Origin: Oscillospiraceae bacterium
GTDB taxonomy: Bacteria; Bacillota; Clostridia; Oscillospirales; Oscillospiraceae
Direction: 5' to 3'
NCBI GenBank assembly: GCA_031280325.1
Contig: JAITGW010000053.1
Span: 1-8,893 of the forward strand
Length of the DNA: 8,893 nt
Below are positions 1-8,664 of the stretch, in pieces. The notes under the pieces were generated by a model. The model was not told the origin of the DNA. It worked only from the letters and a program-made list of their open reading frames with translations, and did no database searches. Positions within the stretch are counted from its first letter, which is position 1; every line of letters begins with the position of its first letter. The position numbers and the translations under genes are program-made.

Positions 1-2
1 TG

Positions 3-56
3 CGTATATATGCCGCGCGGCGTAAAATTTTAGAAGCAAACGCAGAAGAGGATTAG
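3..56 (+). CDS. Possible 3' end of an unidentified upstream gene (partial)
   Basis: Reading from base 3, an open frame runs to a TAG at 54-56 and would end in IYAARRKILEANAEED, a charged, helix-like C-terminus. The stop lies two bases before the secA ATG, a spacing typical of operon neighbours. Only 17 codons are visible and another frame (from base 1) also stays open to a TAG at 31-33, so this is a weak call. I do not recognise the family. It does not resemble the C-terminus of the ribosome hibernation factor that often precedes secA in Bacillota. Confidence 0.25.
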   Translation, partial: RIYAARRKILEANAEED

Positions 57-58
57 TC

Positions 59-2818
59 ATGGCACTGTTAAAGAAGCTTTTCGGCACTCACAGCGAGCGT
101 GAGGTTCGCATTCTCGAACCGATCGTCGGCAAAATCGAGGCTCTTGAGCCGTCGGTTCAGTCGCTGACGGACGAAGCTCTCTCCGCAAAAACCGCTGAAT
201 TCAAGTCCAGACTGGAGCGCGGGGAGACTCTCGACGATATACTGCCGGAGGCGTTCGCTGTCGCGCGGGAGGCATGTGTGCGCGTTTTGGGAATGCGTCC
301 GTTCCGCGTACAGCTAATCGGCGGCGTGGTGCTTCACCAGGGGCGCATCGCCGAGATGAAAACGGGCGAAGGAAAGACTCTCGTCGCCGTTATGCCAAGC
401 TATCTCAACGCTCTCGCGGGGCGCGGCGTTCACATCGTCACGGTCAATGACTATCTCGCGCGGCGCGACGCCGAATGGATGGGCAAGGTTCACCGTTTTC
501 TCGGTCTGCGCGTCGGTCTTATCGTTCATGGGCTGACAAGCCGCCAGCGGCGCGAATCGTATGCCGCCGACATCACCTATGGCACAAACAACGAGCTTGG
601 GTTTGACTATCTGCGGGATAACATGGCGGTGTACAAGCAGGACACTGTTCAGCGCGGCTTCTCTTTCGCGATCGTTGACGAGGTTGACTCAATTTTAATC
701 GACGAGGCGCGAACGCCGCTCATCATCTCGGGTCAAAGCGACGATTCGACGGATATTTATTCCCGTGTGGACGATTTTGTATCCCGCCTCAAATGCAGGG
801 TTTACGCCTCCATTGACGAAAAAAACGAAGAGGACGAGTCCCTCGACGCGGATTACGTCGTTGACGAAAAGGCGAAAACGGTTACGCTCACGGCGCGCGG
901 CATCTCCCGCGCCGAAAGTCACTTTAACCTTGAGAACCTGGCGGATCTTGAGAACAATACCCTTTCGCATCATATAAACCAGGCGATCCGCGCCCGCGGA
1001 ATCATGAAGCGCGACATTGATTACGTTGTCAAGGACGGCGAGGTCATTATTGTTGACGAGTTCACGGGGCGCCTCATGCTCGGACGGCGCTATTCCGAGG
1101 GACTGCACCAGGCGATCGAAGCGAAGGAGCGCGTCGAGGTCGCGGGAGAGTCCAGGACGCTTGCCACGGTCACGTTCCAAAACTATTTCCGCATGTATGA
1201 CAAGCTCTCCGGCATGACGGGAACGGCGCTGACCGAAGCCGAGGAATTCGGAACGATCTATAAGCTTGACATTATCGAGGTTCCGACGAACAAGCCCGTT
1301 GTGCGGCGCGACTATCCGGACGCGGTGTACAAATCCGACAACGGCAAAAACGCCGCGATAATAAACCAGATTGCGGAGTGCGCCGAGCGCGGTCAGCCCG
1401 TGCTTGTCGGTACTGTATCGATCGAAAAGAGCGAATATATTTCATCGCTGCTCAAAAAACGCGGGATACGGCACAATGTTCTCAACGCGAAAAACCACGA
1501 GCGGGAGGCGGAGATCGTCGCCCAGGCGGGCAAGCTCGGCGCGGTGACGATCGCAACGAACATGGCGGGGCGCGGCACGGATATCATGCTCGGCGGCAAT
1601 CCGGAGTATCTCGCGCTTTCTGACCTGCGTAAATCCGGGCTGTCGGATGAGCTTATCGCCGAGGCAAACGGTCACGCTGACACGGATAACGAGGAAATTC
1701 TCGCCGTGCGCGCGCAGTTTGCGGAACGGTATGAAAAACACAGGCGGGATACCTCCGCCGAGGCTGAGCGCGTTCGCGCCGCCGGCGGACTCTTCATCGT
1801 CGGTACGGAGCGGCACGAATCCCGCCGTATAGACAATCAGCTGCGCGGACGGTCGGGACGCCAGGGAGATCCTGGCGCGACGCGTTTCTATCTTGCCATG
1901 ACGGACGATGTTATGCGCCTGTTCGGGTCAGAGCGTATTCTCGCCATGATGGATACGCTTAAAATTGACGAGGATATGCCGATCGACCAGAAAATGGTCT
2001 CAAACGCGATTGAAGCCGCCCAGAAGCGCATAGAATCCCGCAACTTTCAAATGAGAAAAAACGTCCTTGAGTATGACGACGTTATGAACACCCAGCGCAA
2101 GCTGATTTACGGACAGCGCGAGCTCGTGCTTGAAGGAGACGACCTTAAAAAGAACGTGCTGTCGATGATCGGCGACGTAATCAGTGAGGCGATACCCTCC
2201 GACGTGTCGGACAGCGCAAGCTTCCACGAGCTTACCGCCGCGTTCGAGCCTTTGTTCTTGCGCCGCGGAAGCGTACCGTTCCCTGACGGCGGCTTTACGC
2301 GCGACGCGCTTATATCGCTGCTTTCCGAACGCGCGGTCGCGCGCTATGAGGAGCGGGAGCGGGAGCTTGGACAAATTGACGGCGGCGAAACCCCGATAAT
2401 GCGTGAGCTTGAGCGCGTAATTATGCTCCGCGTGGTGGACGAGTACTGGATGGAACACATCGACGCCATGGAAGAGCTGCGCGACGGCGTGCGTCTGCGC
2501 GCTTACGGGCAGGTCAACCCCGTTGATGAGTATAAGCGCGAAGGGTTTGAGATGTTCGAGGCGATGATCTCCGGCATTAAAGAAGAGGTCATCCGCCGCA
2601 TGTTTACCGTGCGCATTCAGAAAAGCCAGACTCTTCAGCGGCGCGGAGTCACAAAAAACCTTACAGCGGCGCAGAGCGCCGGCGGCGACGCGTCGGCAAA
2701 GCCTCAGCCGGTCCGCGCCTCCGCAAAGGTCGGACGCAACGACCCCTGCCCATGCGGGGCAAAAAAGCCGGACGGAACTCCGGTAAAATATAAAAACTGC
2801 CATGGCCGCAATGCGTAA
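59..2818 (+). CDS. secA: Protein translocase subunit SecA (preprotein translocase ATPase)
   Basis: SecA is the cytoplasmic and membrane-peripheral ATPase that pushes unfolded preproteins through SecYEG. The 919-residue protein is slightly longer than E. coli SecA (901) and is complete. Visible in order: Walker A GEGKT at 103-107, DEVD Walker B at 207-210 followed by DEARTP, the preprotein cross-linking region at about 226-371, DEFTGR at 333-338, GMTGTA at 385-390, TNMAGRGTDI at 500-509, and motif VI QLRGRSGRQGDPG at 594-606. The helical scaffold lies around 649-691, and the two-helix finger around 779-853 contains YWMEHIDAMEELR. The extreme C-terminus carries a zinc-binding tail (C897, C899, C914, H915) after a low-complexity Ala/Gly/Ser linker (about 868-890). 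The Cys pairs are 14 residues apart instead of the usual 8. The start is supported by GAGG at 48-51, 7 bases before the ATG, and by the family-typical N-terminus LLKKLFGTHSERE. The gene is followed not by prfB, its common partner, but by an overlapping lipoprotein gene. Confidence 0.98.
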   Translation: MALLKKLFGTHSEREVRILEPIVGKIEALEPSVQSLTDEALSAKTAEFKSRLERGETLDDILPEAFAVAREACVRVLGMRPFRVQLIGGVVLHQGRIAEMKTGEGKTLVAVMPSYLNALAGRGVHIVTVNDYLARRDAEWMGKVHRFLGLRVGLIVHGLTSRQRRESYAADITYGTNNELGFDYLRDNMAVYKQDTVQRGFSFAIVDEVDSILIDEARTPLIISGQSDDSTDIYSRVDDFVSRLKCRVYASIDEKNEEDESLDADYVVDEKAKTVTLTARGISRAESHFNLENLADLENNTLSHHINQAIRARGIMKRDIDYVVKDGEVIIVDEFTGRLMLGRRYSEGLHQAIEAKERVEVAGESRTLATVTFQNYFRMYDKLSGMTGTALTEAEEFGTIYKLDIIEVPTNKPVVRRDYPDAVYKSDNGKNAAIINQIAECAERGQPVLVGTVSIEKSEYISSLLKKRGIRHNVLNAKNHEREAEIVAQAGKLGAVTIATNMAGRGTDIMLGGNPEYLALSDLRKSGLSDELIAEANGHADTDNEEILAVRAQFAERYEKHRRDTSAEAERVRAAGGLFIVGTERHESRRIDNQLRGRSGRQGDPGATRFYLAMTDDVMRLFGSERILAMMDTLKIDEDMPIDQKMVSNAIEAAQKRIESRNFQMRKNVLEYDDVMNTQRKLIYGQRELVLEGDDLKKNVLSMIGDVISEAIPSDVSDSASFHELTAAFEPLFLRRGSVPFPDGGFTRDALISLLSERAVARYEERERELGQIDGGETPIMRELERVIMLRVVDEYWMEHIDAMEELRDGVRLRAYGQVNPVDEYKREGFEMFEAMISGIKEEVIRRMFTVRIQKSQTLQRRGVTKNLTAAQSAGGDASAKPQPVRASAKVGRNDPCPCGAKKPDGTPVKYKNCHGRNA

Positions 2819-4466
2819 GAAAGCCGCTCCGCTTGCTTTAATGCTCACCCTTGCGCTGCTGCTGAGCTCGTGCGAGCGTATGCGCGTTTTGCTGGGAGTA
2901 AAGGATCTTCCCGCAGTCTCAGCGCCGCCAATATCCTCAAATCAAACGGACGCGCCGCCAACGGCGGACGCTGTCCTGCCGCCGGAGGTCGTGCAGCAAA
3001 CGGGCGACGGACGCTTCTCCCTGCGCTATCACCCAGCCAGGGCGCTCAATCCGATAACGGGAATGAATTCGGACAACATGATAATCGCGTCGATCATGTA
3101 CGAGGGGCTGTTTAGGCTCAACGCGGATTTCACCGTCACAAACGTGCTGTGCGAAAGCTTTGAGACGACGGACGGCAAGACGTTTATCTTTCATATCAGG
3201 GAAAACATCGCCATGTCGGACGGCTCCACACTGGACGCGCACGACGTCGTTTTTTCGCTGACCCAGGCCAGGAGCAGTGAAAAATACCTGGGCCGCCTGC
3301 GATACGTCTCCGAAATCACTGACACGGATCGGCTTACGGTCAGAGTCACGCTGTCGAAAACGAACTATTCATTTCCGCGTCTGCTCGATATTCCTATAAT
3401 CAAATACGGCTATACCGGCGCAACGCCGCCGGGTACGGGTCCGTTCCGCTATGTGGAACAAGACGGCGAGCGTCTTCTCATAAAAATGCGCGACTATCGC
3501 GACGGCGTCGCGGACGGCGTTGACGCGGTGTACCTCGTCGAATGCGGCGATAAGGAACAGTGGGAGATGTTCACGGATTTGAAGATTGATCTGCTCTCGT
3601 TTGACCCCAACGGCTCGTTTGACGTGACACTGCGCCGCGACCACGAAACGCGATATTATGACACGACCGTTTTGCAGTACATCGGCTTCAATCCGCGCGG
3701 CGCCGCAATAAGCGACGTGCGCTTTCGGCAAGCTGTCTCACTATCTGCGAACCGGGGTGATATTACAGAACGCATACTCTCACACCGCGCAAGGTCGGCA
3801 TACTCCGCGATAAGCCCCGCGTATGATCTATATGACGAGGCGTGGAGCGCGCCCTCAGCCGAGGATCCCCGCGCAGAAATATCCCGTATTTTTATGGAAA
3901 TCGGACTTGTGGATTCCGACGAGGACGATGACACATGGCTGGAATATCCCACTGATGGGACGCTGACTTCGTTTGTGCTGTCATTCATCGTGTCAGATGA
4001 AAACCCGACACGCGTCGAGGCTGCGAAATCGATCGCCGATACGCTGCGCCATATGGGAATCGATGTGAAATTTGAGCCGCTGCCTTTCTCTCAGTTCAAG
4101 TCGCGGCTTGAGGCGGGAAGCTTTGACCTCTATTACGGCGAGGCGCGGCTCAGCGCGGATTTTGACCTGTCGCCGCTGCTTAATCAAAACGGAGCGCTGA
4201 ATTACGGGCATATCGGCGGCGGTGAGTCTGACGGAGCAATTTCCGACATGCTCGGCGCGCAGAGCGATTTCTCCCGTAAAAACGCGGCGCGCGCCCTATG
4301 CGCCCTCGTCACGGACGGCGTTCCGTTCGCGCCGGTATGCTATAAGCAATATGCCGTGTACACGGGGAGAGGCGCGATACGCGATATGACGCTCTCGCCG
4401 AGCGGCGTGTTTTGCGATCTGTCCGGGTGGAAATTTTCGCTGGGCGAGCTATTGGACAACGCTTAA
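2802..4466 (+). CDS. ABC transporter substrate-binding lipoprotein, family 5 (oligopeptide/dipeptide type)
   Basis: This is an extracytoplasmic solute-binding protein of the SBP_bac_5 (OppA/DppA) superfamily, which captures peptides or other solutes for an ABC importer. Residues 5-24 form a lipoprotein signal: positive RKK, a hydrophobic stretch, then lipobox LSSC with C24 as the lipidated residue. A Pro/Ser/Thr-rich tether (about 25-66) precedes the binding domain (about 69-550). Family landmarks are LNPITG at 82-87, the MYEGL segment at 99-103, DGKTFIFHIRENIAMSDG at 124-141, GTGPF at 211-215, and DVRFRQAVSLSANR at 305-318. An acidic turn DSDEDDDTWLE at 371-381 sits where many Gram-positive relatives have a GWxDxDGDG loop. 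The length of 554 residues is normal. The start could be the ATG at 2802 or at 2811 (same frame). Neither has a Shine-Dalgarno and both overlap the end of secA (17 or 8 bases), suggesting translational coupling. No permease or ATPase gene lies in the window, so the substrate is unknown. The domain call is firm; peptide specificity is only inferred. Confidence 0.9.
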   Translation: MAAMRKKAAPLALMLTLALLLSSCERMRVLLGVKDLPAVSAPPISSNQTDAPPTADAVLPPEVVQQTGDGRFSLRYHPARALNPITGMNSDNMIIASIMYEGLFRLNADFTVTNVLCESFETTDGKTFIFHIRENIAMSDGSTLDAHDVVFSLTQARSSEKYLGRLRYVSEITDTDRLTVRVTLSKTNYSFPRLLDIPIIKYGYTGATPPGTGPFRYVEQDGERLLIKMRDYRDGVADGVDAVYLVECGDKEQWEMFTDLKIDLLSFDPNGSFDVTLRRDHETRYYDTTVLQYIGFNPRGAAISDVRFRQAVSLSANRGDITERILSHRARSAYSAISPAYDLYDEAWSAPSAEDPRAEISRIFMEIGLVDSDEDDDTWLEYPTDGTLTSFVLSFIVSDENPTRVEAAKSIADTLRHMGIDVKFEPLPFSQFKSRLEAGSFDLYYGEARLSADFDLSPLLNQNGALNYGHIGGGESDGAISDMLGAQSDFSRKNAARALCALVTDGVPFAPVCYKQYAVYTGRGAIRDMTLSPSGVFCDLSGWKFSLGELLDNA

Positions 4467-4490
4467 AAAGAAAATCGGAGGGTTTGAAAA

Positions 4491-7400
4491 ATGGTTTATC
4501 GCTGTTATACGGAAAAGAAATCCGGCTTCGATATTGAAGCCTCCGGGATTTTGAGCGAGGCGCGGGACTTTCTTTTAATCGGAGGGATCTCGCGCGTCCG
4601 GCTGTTCAACAGATATGATATCGAGGGGATCGACGCCGCTGTTTTTGCGGAGGCAAAGCAACTCATTTTGTCAGAGCCGCCGCTTGATGATTGTTATGAC
4701 GCCCTGCCGGAGCTGCGTGGCGACGCTTACCGTCTCGCAGTGGAAGCGCTGCCGGGGCAGTATGACCAGCGGGCGGATTCCTGCGCGCAGTGTATACAAA
4801 TGATCACTCAAAGCGAAAAGCCGCTCGTCAAAACAGCAAAGGTATATGTCTTTTACGGAACGCTGTCGGAATCGGACAGGCGCGCGCTTCGCGCTCACCT
4901 CATTAATCCCGTGGACGCGCGTGAGGCCGTCCCGGAAAAGCCCGAAACGCTCGCCGAAAACATCCCGGCTCCCGCGCCGGTCGAAGTAATCGCCGGATTT
5001 ACGGCGCTTAACGAGACTTGTCTGCGGGCGCTCCTCATCGAATACGGACTCGCGATGGATCTTGCTGATCTGACGTTCATGCAGAGCTATTTCCGCGACA
5101 CGGAAAGGCGCGACCCGACCGTTACAGAGCTGCGCTGCGTTGACACATATTGGTCCGACCATTGCCGCCACACTACGTTTTCGACTCATCTTACGGACAT
5201 ATCCATTGACGATCCGCATGTGGAGGCGGCTTACCGCCGCTATCTCGCGCTCCGGCGGGACGTTTACGGCGCTGCTTCAGACGCGCGCCCGGTTACGCTT
5301 ATGGACATTGCTACGATCGCCGCAAAGGCGCTGAAAAAACAGGGAAAGCTTCCGGATCTTGACATGTCGGAGGAGGTCAACGCCTGTTCGATTCACATTG
5401 ATGTGGAGACGGACTCCGGCGCGGAGGACTGGCTTCTAATGTTCAAAAACGAGACGCACAACCACCCCACGGAGATCGAACCCTTCGGAGGCGCCGCGAC
5501 GTGTATCGGCGGCGCAATCCGTGACCCTCTCTCCGGGCGGAGCTATGTCTACCAGGCGATGCGCGTCACCGGCGCGGGCGACCCGCGCGCCTCCGTTTCG
5601 GACACGCTCCCCGGAAAGCTGCCTCAGCGGCGGCTGACGGCGGCGGCGGCGCGGGGCTATTCGTCCTACGGCAATCAAATCGGGCTTGCGACGGGACTTG
5701 TTCATGAGATATATCACCCCGGATACGCCGCCAAACGCATGGAAATCGGCGCCGTCGTCGGCGCGGTAAAGTCGGATAACGTCGTGCGCGAGACTCCGGA
5801 GGCGGGCGACGCCGTCCTCCTGCTCGGCGGACGCACAGGCAGGGACGGGATCGGCGGCGCAACCGGCTCGTCAAAAACGCACAGCGTGGAATCCGTCGCC
5901 GAAATGGCGAGCGAGGTTCAAAAGGGCAACGCCCCGGAGGAGCGTAAAATCCAGCGCCTGTTCCGCAATCCGGAGGTCACGCGCCTGATAAAACGCTGCA
6001 ACGACTTCGGCGCTGGCGGCGTGTCCGTGGCAATCGGGGAGCTTGCCGACGGACTTGACATTGATCTGTCCGCCGTGCGCAAAAAATATGAGGGGCTCGG
6101 CGCGACAGAGCTGGCAATATCCGAATCGCAGGAGCGTATGGCTGTCGTCGTTCGTGAAACGGACGCCGACAGCTTCATAGAATACGCGCGTGCCGAAAAT
6201 CTGGAGGCTTACCGCGTCGCGGTCGTCACGGCGGAGCCTTATATGACAATGCGGTTTGAGGGCAAGATTGTCGCTCGGCTTTCGCGGGAATTTTTATCCT
6301 CCAACGGCGCGGAAAAATTCGCTTCGGCATCCGTCGCCGCAATGCCGGATTCGCCTCCGCCAATCCGCGGAAGCGCGGCGGAGCGCCTGCTCGCCCTCTC
6401 GCGCGAGCTTACATGCGCATCCCAAAAGGGACTTATGGAAATGTTCGACTCTACCGTCGGCGCGGGCGGCGTCCTCGCGCCATACGGCGGAAAAACTCAG
6501 AAAACCCCGGCTCAGGCAATGGCGGCGCTCATCCCGCTCGAGCATGGGGATACGAGTACATGCAGCGTCATGGCATTTGGCTTTGACCCGTATCTGTCGG
6601 AGCGCAACGGATATTCCGGCGCGCGGTACGCCGTCACGACAAGCATCGCAAAGCTCGTCGCCGCGGGGGCTGACCCGGACAAGGCGTATCTGACGTTTCA
6701 GGAGTATTTTGAAAAGCTGCGCGACGACCCGAGCCGCTGGGGCAAACCGCTTGCCGCGCTGCTCGGCGCGCTTGACGCGCAGATGGGGCTGGAAACAGCC
6801 GCAATCGGCGGAAAGGACAGTATGTCCGGCACGTTTATGGATCTGGACGCGCCGCCGACGCTTGTGTCATTCGCGATCGCGCCGGCGGACGCCGCGAACG
6901 TAATCTCGCCGGAATTTAAGCGCGCGGGAAACCGCGTCATGCTCTTCCCCGCCGCGAAAGCCCTGCGCGATACGAAGCGGCTTTGGCGCGAGCTTCACCG
7001 CGAAATCCTCGCGAAAAACATCGTTTCCGCATGGGCGGTTTCGGAGGGCGGCGTGCTCTTGGGTCTTGCGAGTATGTCCTTCGGCAACAACATCGGCTTT
7101 GAGGCGGCGCCTGATTTTGACGCTTGCGCCGCTCTTGCGGACGCGCCGGGCGCGATAATTGCGGAGGTCCGCGCGGGAGCGCGCTTGAATATTCCCGGCG
7201 GCGTGACTCTCGGCAAAACAACGGCGGAGCCCTTTTTGCGATTTTTTGATGAGCGCGTATCCATCGCGCGGCTGCTCTCAAATCTTGAGTCAACGCTTGA
7301 GCCTGTATTCCCTCAGCGCGCGGAGCAACCGGGTGACGCGCCGCTGATTGAATATGCCGGACGGCACGCCATATCGCGCCTGCGAGCTATTCCAAAGCCG

Positions 7401-8192
7401 CGCGCCGTCGTCTTCGCATTCCCCGGCACAAACGGCGAAACTGACGCACACCGCGCGCTTGTCCGCGCGGGCGCCGATACACGCACGGTCGTAATACGAA
7501 ACCTCACGCCGGACGCTCTGCGCGAATCGATTGAGGATGCTCGCCGCGCGATTTTGGAGAGCCAAATTCTCGTGCTGCCCGGCGGCTTTTCCGGCGGGGA
7601 CGAGCCGGACGGCTCCGCAAAGTTCATAACGGCGTTTTTCCGCGCTCCCCTCCTGACCGACGCGGTGCACACCCATCTTAAATCACGGGACGGACTTATG
7701 CTCGGCGTTTGCAACGGATTCCAGGCGCTGATTAAGCTTGGGCTTGTGCCGTATGGCGAGATTACGCCGCCGAAAGAGGGCGCGCCGACGCTCACATACA
7801 ACGTAATCGGGCGGCACCAGGCGCGGTATGTCTATACGCGCGTCGCGTCGGTGAAGTCTCCGTGGTTCTCAAAGCTCGCCGTCGGCGAGGTATACTCTAT
7901 TCCGATCTCTCACGGGGAAGGGCGATTTGTCGCGTGCGAGGATACGCTCTCGGCGCTCAGGGATTCCGGGCAGCTCGCGGCGCAATATTGCGACGAGCTT
8001 GGCGCTCCGTCGATGAACATCGCCCATAACCCCAACGGCTCCGAGTGGGGAATCGAGGCTATATTCTCTCCGGACGGGCGCGTTATCGGCAAAATGGGAC
8101 ATTTCGAGCGGCTCTCTGAATTTGTCGGAGTGAACATTCACGGCGTATCACACCAGCCGATTTTCGAGAGCGGCGTGGAGTATTACAGATAG
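4491..8192 (+). CDS. purL: Phosphoribosylformylglycinamidine synthase, single-chain clostridial type
   Basis: FGAM synthetase converts FGAR, ATP and glutamine to FGAM, the fourth step of de novo purine synthesis. The 1,233-residue protein fuses what many Gram-positives encode as purS, purL and purQ. An N-terminal PurS-like part (about 1-150) starts with the typical YTEKKSGFDIEA. The first synthetase half includes SDHCRHTTF at 222-230 and NETHNHPTEIEPFGGA at 320-335. The second half includes DTSTCSVMAFGFDPY at 687-701 and GGKDSMSG at 773-780. The class I glutamine amidotransferase domain (about 970-1233) has the oxyanion-region motif PGGFSGGDEPDG at 1030-1041, nucleophile C1074 in GVCNGFQ, and H1204/E1206 in MGHFER at the place of the catalytic His/Glu in E. 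coli PurL. All key residues are present, so it should be active. GGAGGG at 4477-4482, 8 bases before the ATG, fixes the start. It lies 24 bp after the lipoprotein gene and no other pur gene is visible. Confidence 0.97.
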   Translation: MVYRCYTEKKSGFDIEASGILSEARDFLLIGGISRVRLFNRYDIEGIDAAVFAEAKQLILSEPPLDDCYDALPELRGDAYRLAVEALPGQYDQRADSCAQCIQMITQSEKPLVKTAKVYVFYGTLSESDRRALRAHLINPVDAREAVPEKPETLAENIPAPAPVEVIAGFTALNETCLRALLIEYGLAMDLADLTFMQSYFRDTERRDPTVTELRCVDTYWSDHCRHTTFSTHLTDISIDDPHVEAAYRRYLALRRDVYGAASDARPVTLMDIATIAAKALKKQGKLPDLDMSEEVNACSIHIDVETDSGAEDWLLMFKNETHNHPTEIEPFGGAATCIGGAIRDPLSGRSYVYQAMRVTGAGDPRASVSDTLPGKLPQRRLTAAAARGYSSYGNQIGLATGLVHEIYHPGYAAKRMEIGAVVGAVKSDNVVRETPEAGDAVLLLGGRTGRDGIGGATGSSKTHSVESVAEMASEVQKGNAPEERKIQRLFRNPEVTRLIKRCNDFGAGGVSVAIGELADGLDIDLSAVRKKYEGLGATELAISESQERMAVVVRETDADSFIEYARAENLEAYRVAVVTAEPYMTMRFEGKIVARLSREFLSSNGAEKFASASVAAMPDSPPPIRGSAAERLLALSRELTCASQKGLMEMFDSTVGAGGVLAPYGGKTQKTPAQAMAALIPLEHGDTSTCSVMAFGFDPYLSERNGYSGARYAVTTSIAKLVAAGADPDKAYLTFQEYFEKLRDDPSRWGKPLAALLGALDAQMGLETAAIGGKDSMSGTFMDLDAPPTLVSFAIAPADAANVISPEFKRAGNRVMLFPAAKALRDTKRLWRELHREILAKNIVSAWAVSEGGVLLGLASMSFGNNIGFEAAPDFDACAALADAPGAIIAEVRAGARLNIPGGVTLGKTTAEPFLRFFDERVSIARLLSNLESTLEPVFPQRAEQPGDAPLIEYAGRHAISRLRAIPKPRAVVFAFPGTNGETDAHRALVRAGADTRTVVIRNLTPDALRESIEDARRAILESQILVLPGGFSGGDEPDGSAKFITAFFRAPLLTDAVHTHLKSRDGLMLGVCNGFQALIKLGLVPYGEITPPKEGAPTLTYNVIGRHQARYVYTRVASVKSPWFSKLAVGEVYSIPISHGEGRFVACEDTLSALRDSGQLAAQYCDELGAPSMNIAHNPNGSEWGIEAIFSPDGRVIGKMGHFERLSEFVGVNIHGVSHQPIFESGVEYYR

Positions 8193-8271
8193 ACGGCGCA
8201 GAACCGGACAGCTCCGCAAACGAACAGCGGCGTGCGGATAAAAAATACAATAAGAGAGAGGACGAATTTGT
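8193..8271 (+). other. purL-cdd intergenic spacer
   Basis: The 79-bp gap holds only the purine-rich cdd ribosome site near 8256-8262. A weak CCGC/GCGG pairing (8214-8217 with 8227-8230, 9-base loop) has no U-tract, so it is not a terminator. I see no convincing promoter, so read-through from purL is likely. Confidence 0.5.
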
Positions 8272-8658
8272 ATGACTGACAGAGAGCTTATTTCCCTTGC
8301 AAACGAGGCGATGGCAAACTCCTATTCGCCGTATTCCCACTTTCCATCCGGCGCCGCGATTGAGTGCGACGACGGAGAGGTCTTCACCGGCTGCGTAATC
8401 GAAAACGCGGCGTTCGGTCACACGCTCTGCGCCGAGACTGTCGCGCTCTCCTCCGCCGTTGCGGAGGGTAAGCGGAGCTTCCGCAGACTTGCCGTAATAT
8501 CCGATGGCGTGAACTATACCATGCCCTGCGGCGCATGCCGTCAGATGCTTGCGGAATTTTCGCCGCAGCTTGAGATTCTCGCAGTGCGCGGAGACGGCCG
8601 CTATGTCAGCCATACGCTTGACAAGCTGCTGCCGCACCCTTTTACATACCGCACATAG
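8272..8658 (+). CDS. cdd: Cytidine deaminase family protein with altered active-site residues
   Basis: This is a small (128-residue) zinc-dependent deaminase of the homotetrameric cytidine deaminase family, which normally turns cytidine or deoxycytidine into uridine or deoxyuridine for pyrimidine salvage. The zinc centre is intact: C53-A-E55 with the proton-shuttling glutamate, and PCGACRQ giving C86 and C89. The N-terminal AYxPYSxF-type motif (SYSPYSHFPSGAA, 17-29) and the C-terminal LLPHPF fit the family. Numbering matches B. subtilis Cdd residue for residue through this region, which shows two unusual changes. The ribose-binding Asn42 is Val (GCVIEN), and Arg56, which follows the catalytic glutamate and balances the charge of the three-cysteine zinc site, is Thr (CAET instead of CAER). 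Val26 is also Ser. Substrate may therefore differ from cytidine; a blasticidin-S-deaminase-like or other nucleoside deaminase is possible. GAGAGGA at 8256-8262, 9 bases before the ATG, supports the start. The 79-bp gap after purL shows no terminator. Confidence 0.8.
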   Translation: MTDRELISLANEAMANSYSPYSHFPSGAAIECDDGEVFTGCVIENAAFGHTLCAETVALSSAVAEGKRSFRRLAVISDGVNYTMPCGACRQMLAEFSPQLEILAVRGDGRYVSHTLDKLLPHPFTYRT

Positions 8659-8664
8659 CCTCCG

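Noticed and set aside
1442..1816. Other overlapping frames within secA, the lipoprotein gene and purL on both strands
   Set aside because: They are composition shadows: Arg/Ala/Ser-rich translations without domains, overlapping genes with complete conserved motifs.
2000..2848. 282-codon open frame on the minus strand inside secA
   Set aside because: It is fully antisense to a conserved gene, has no recognisable motif and is explained by GC-rich codon bias that removes stops on the opposite strand.
3912..3944. EF-hand-like calcium loop in the lipoprotein (acidic run at residues 371-381)
   Set aside because: The glutamate is at loop position 11, not 12, and the central glycine is missing. It is better explained as a variant of the acidic turn common in this binding-protein family.
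8214..8230. Possible terminator hairpin between purL and cdd
   Set aside because: The stem has only four pairs with a nine-base loop and no T-run follows.
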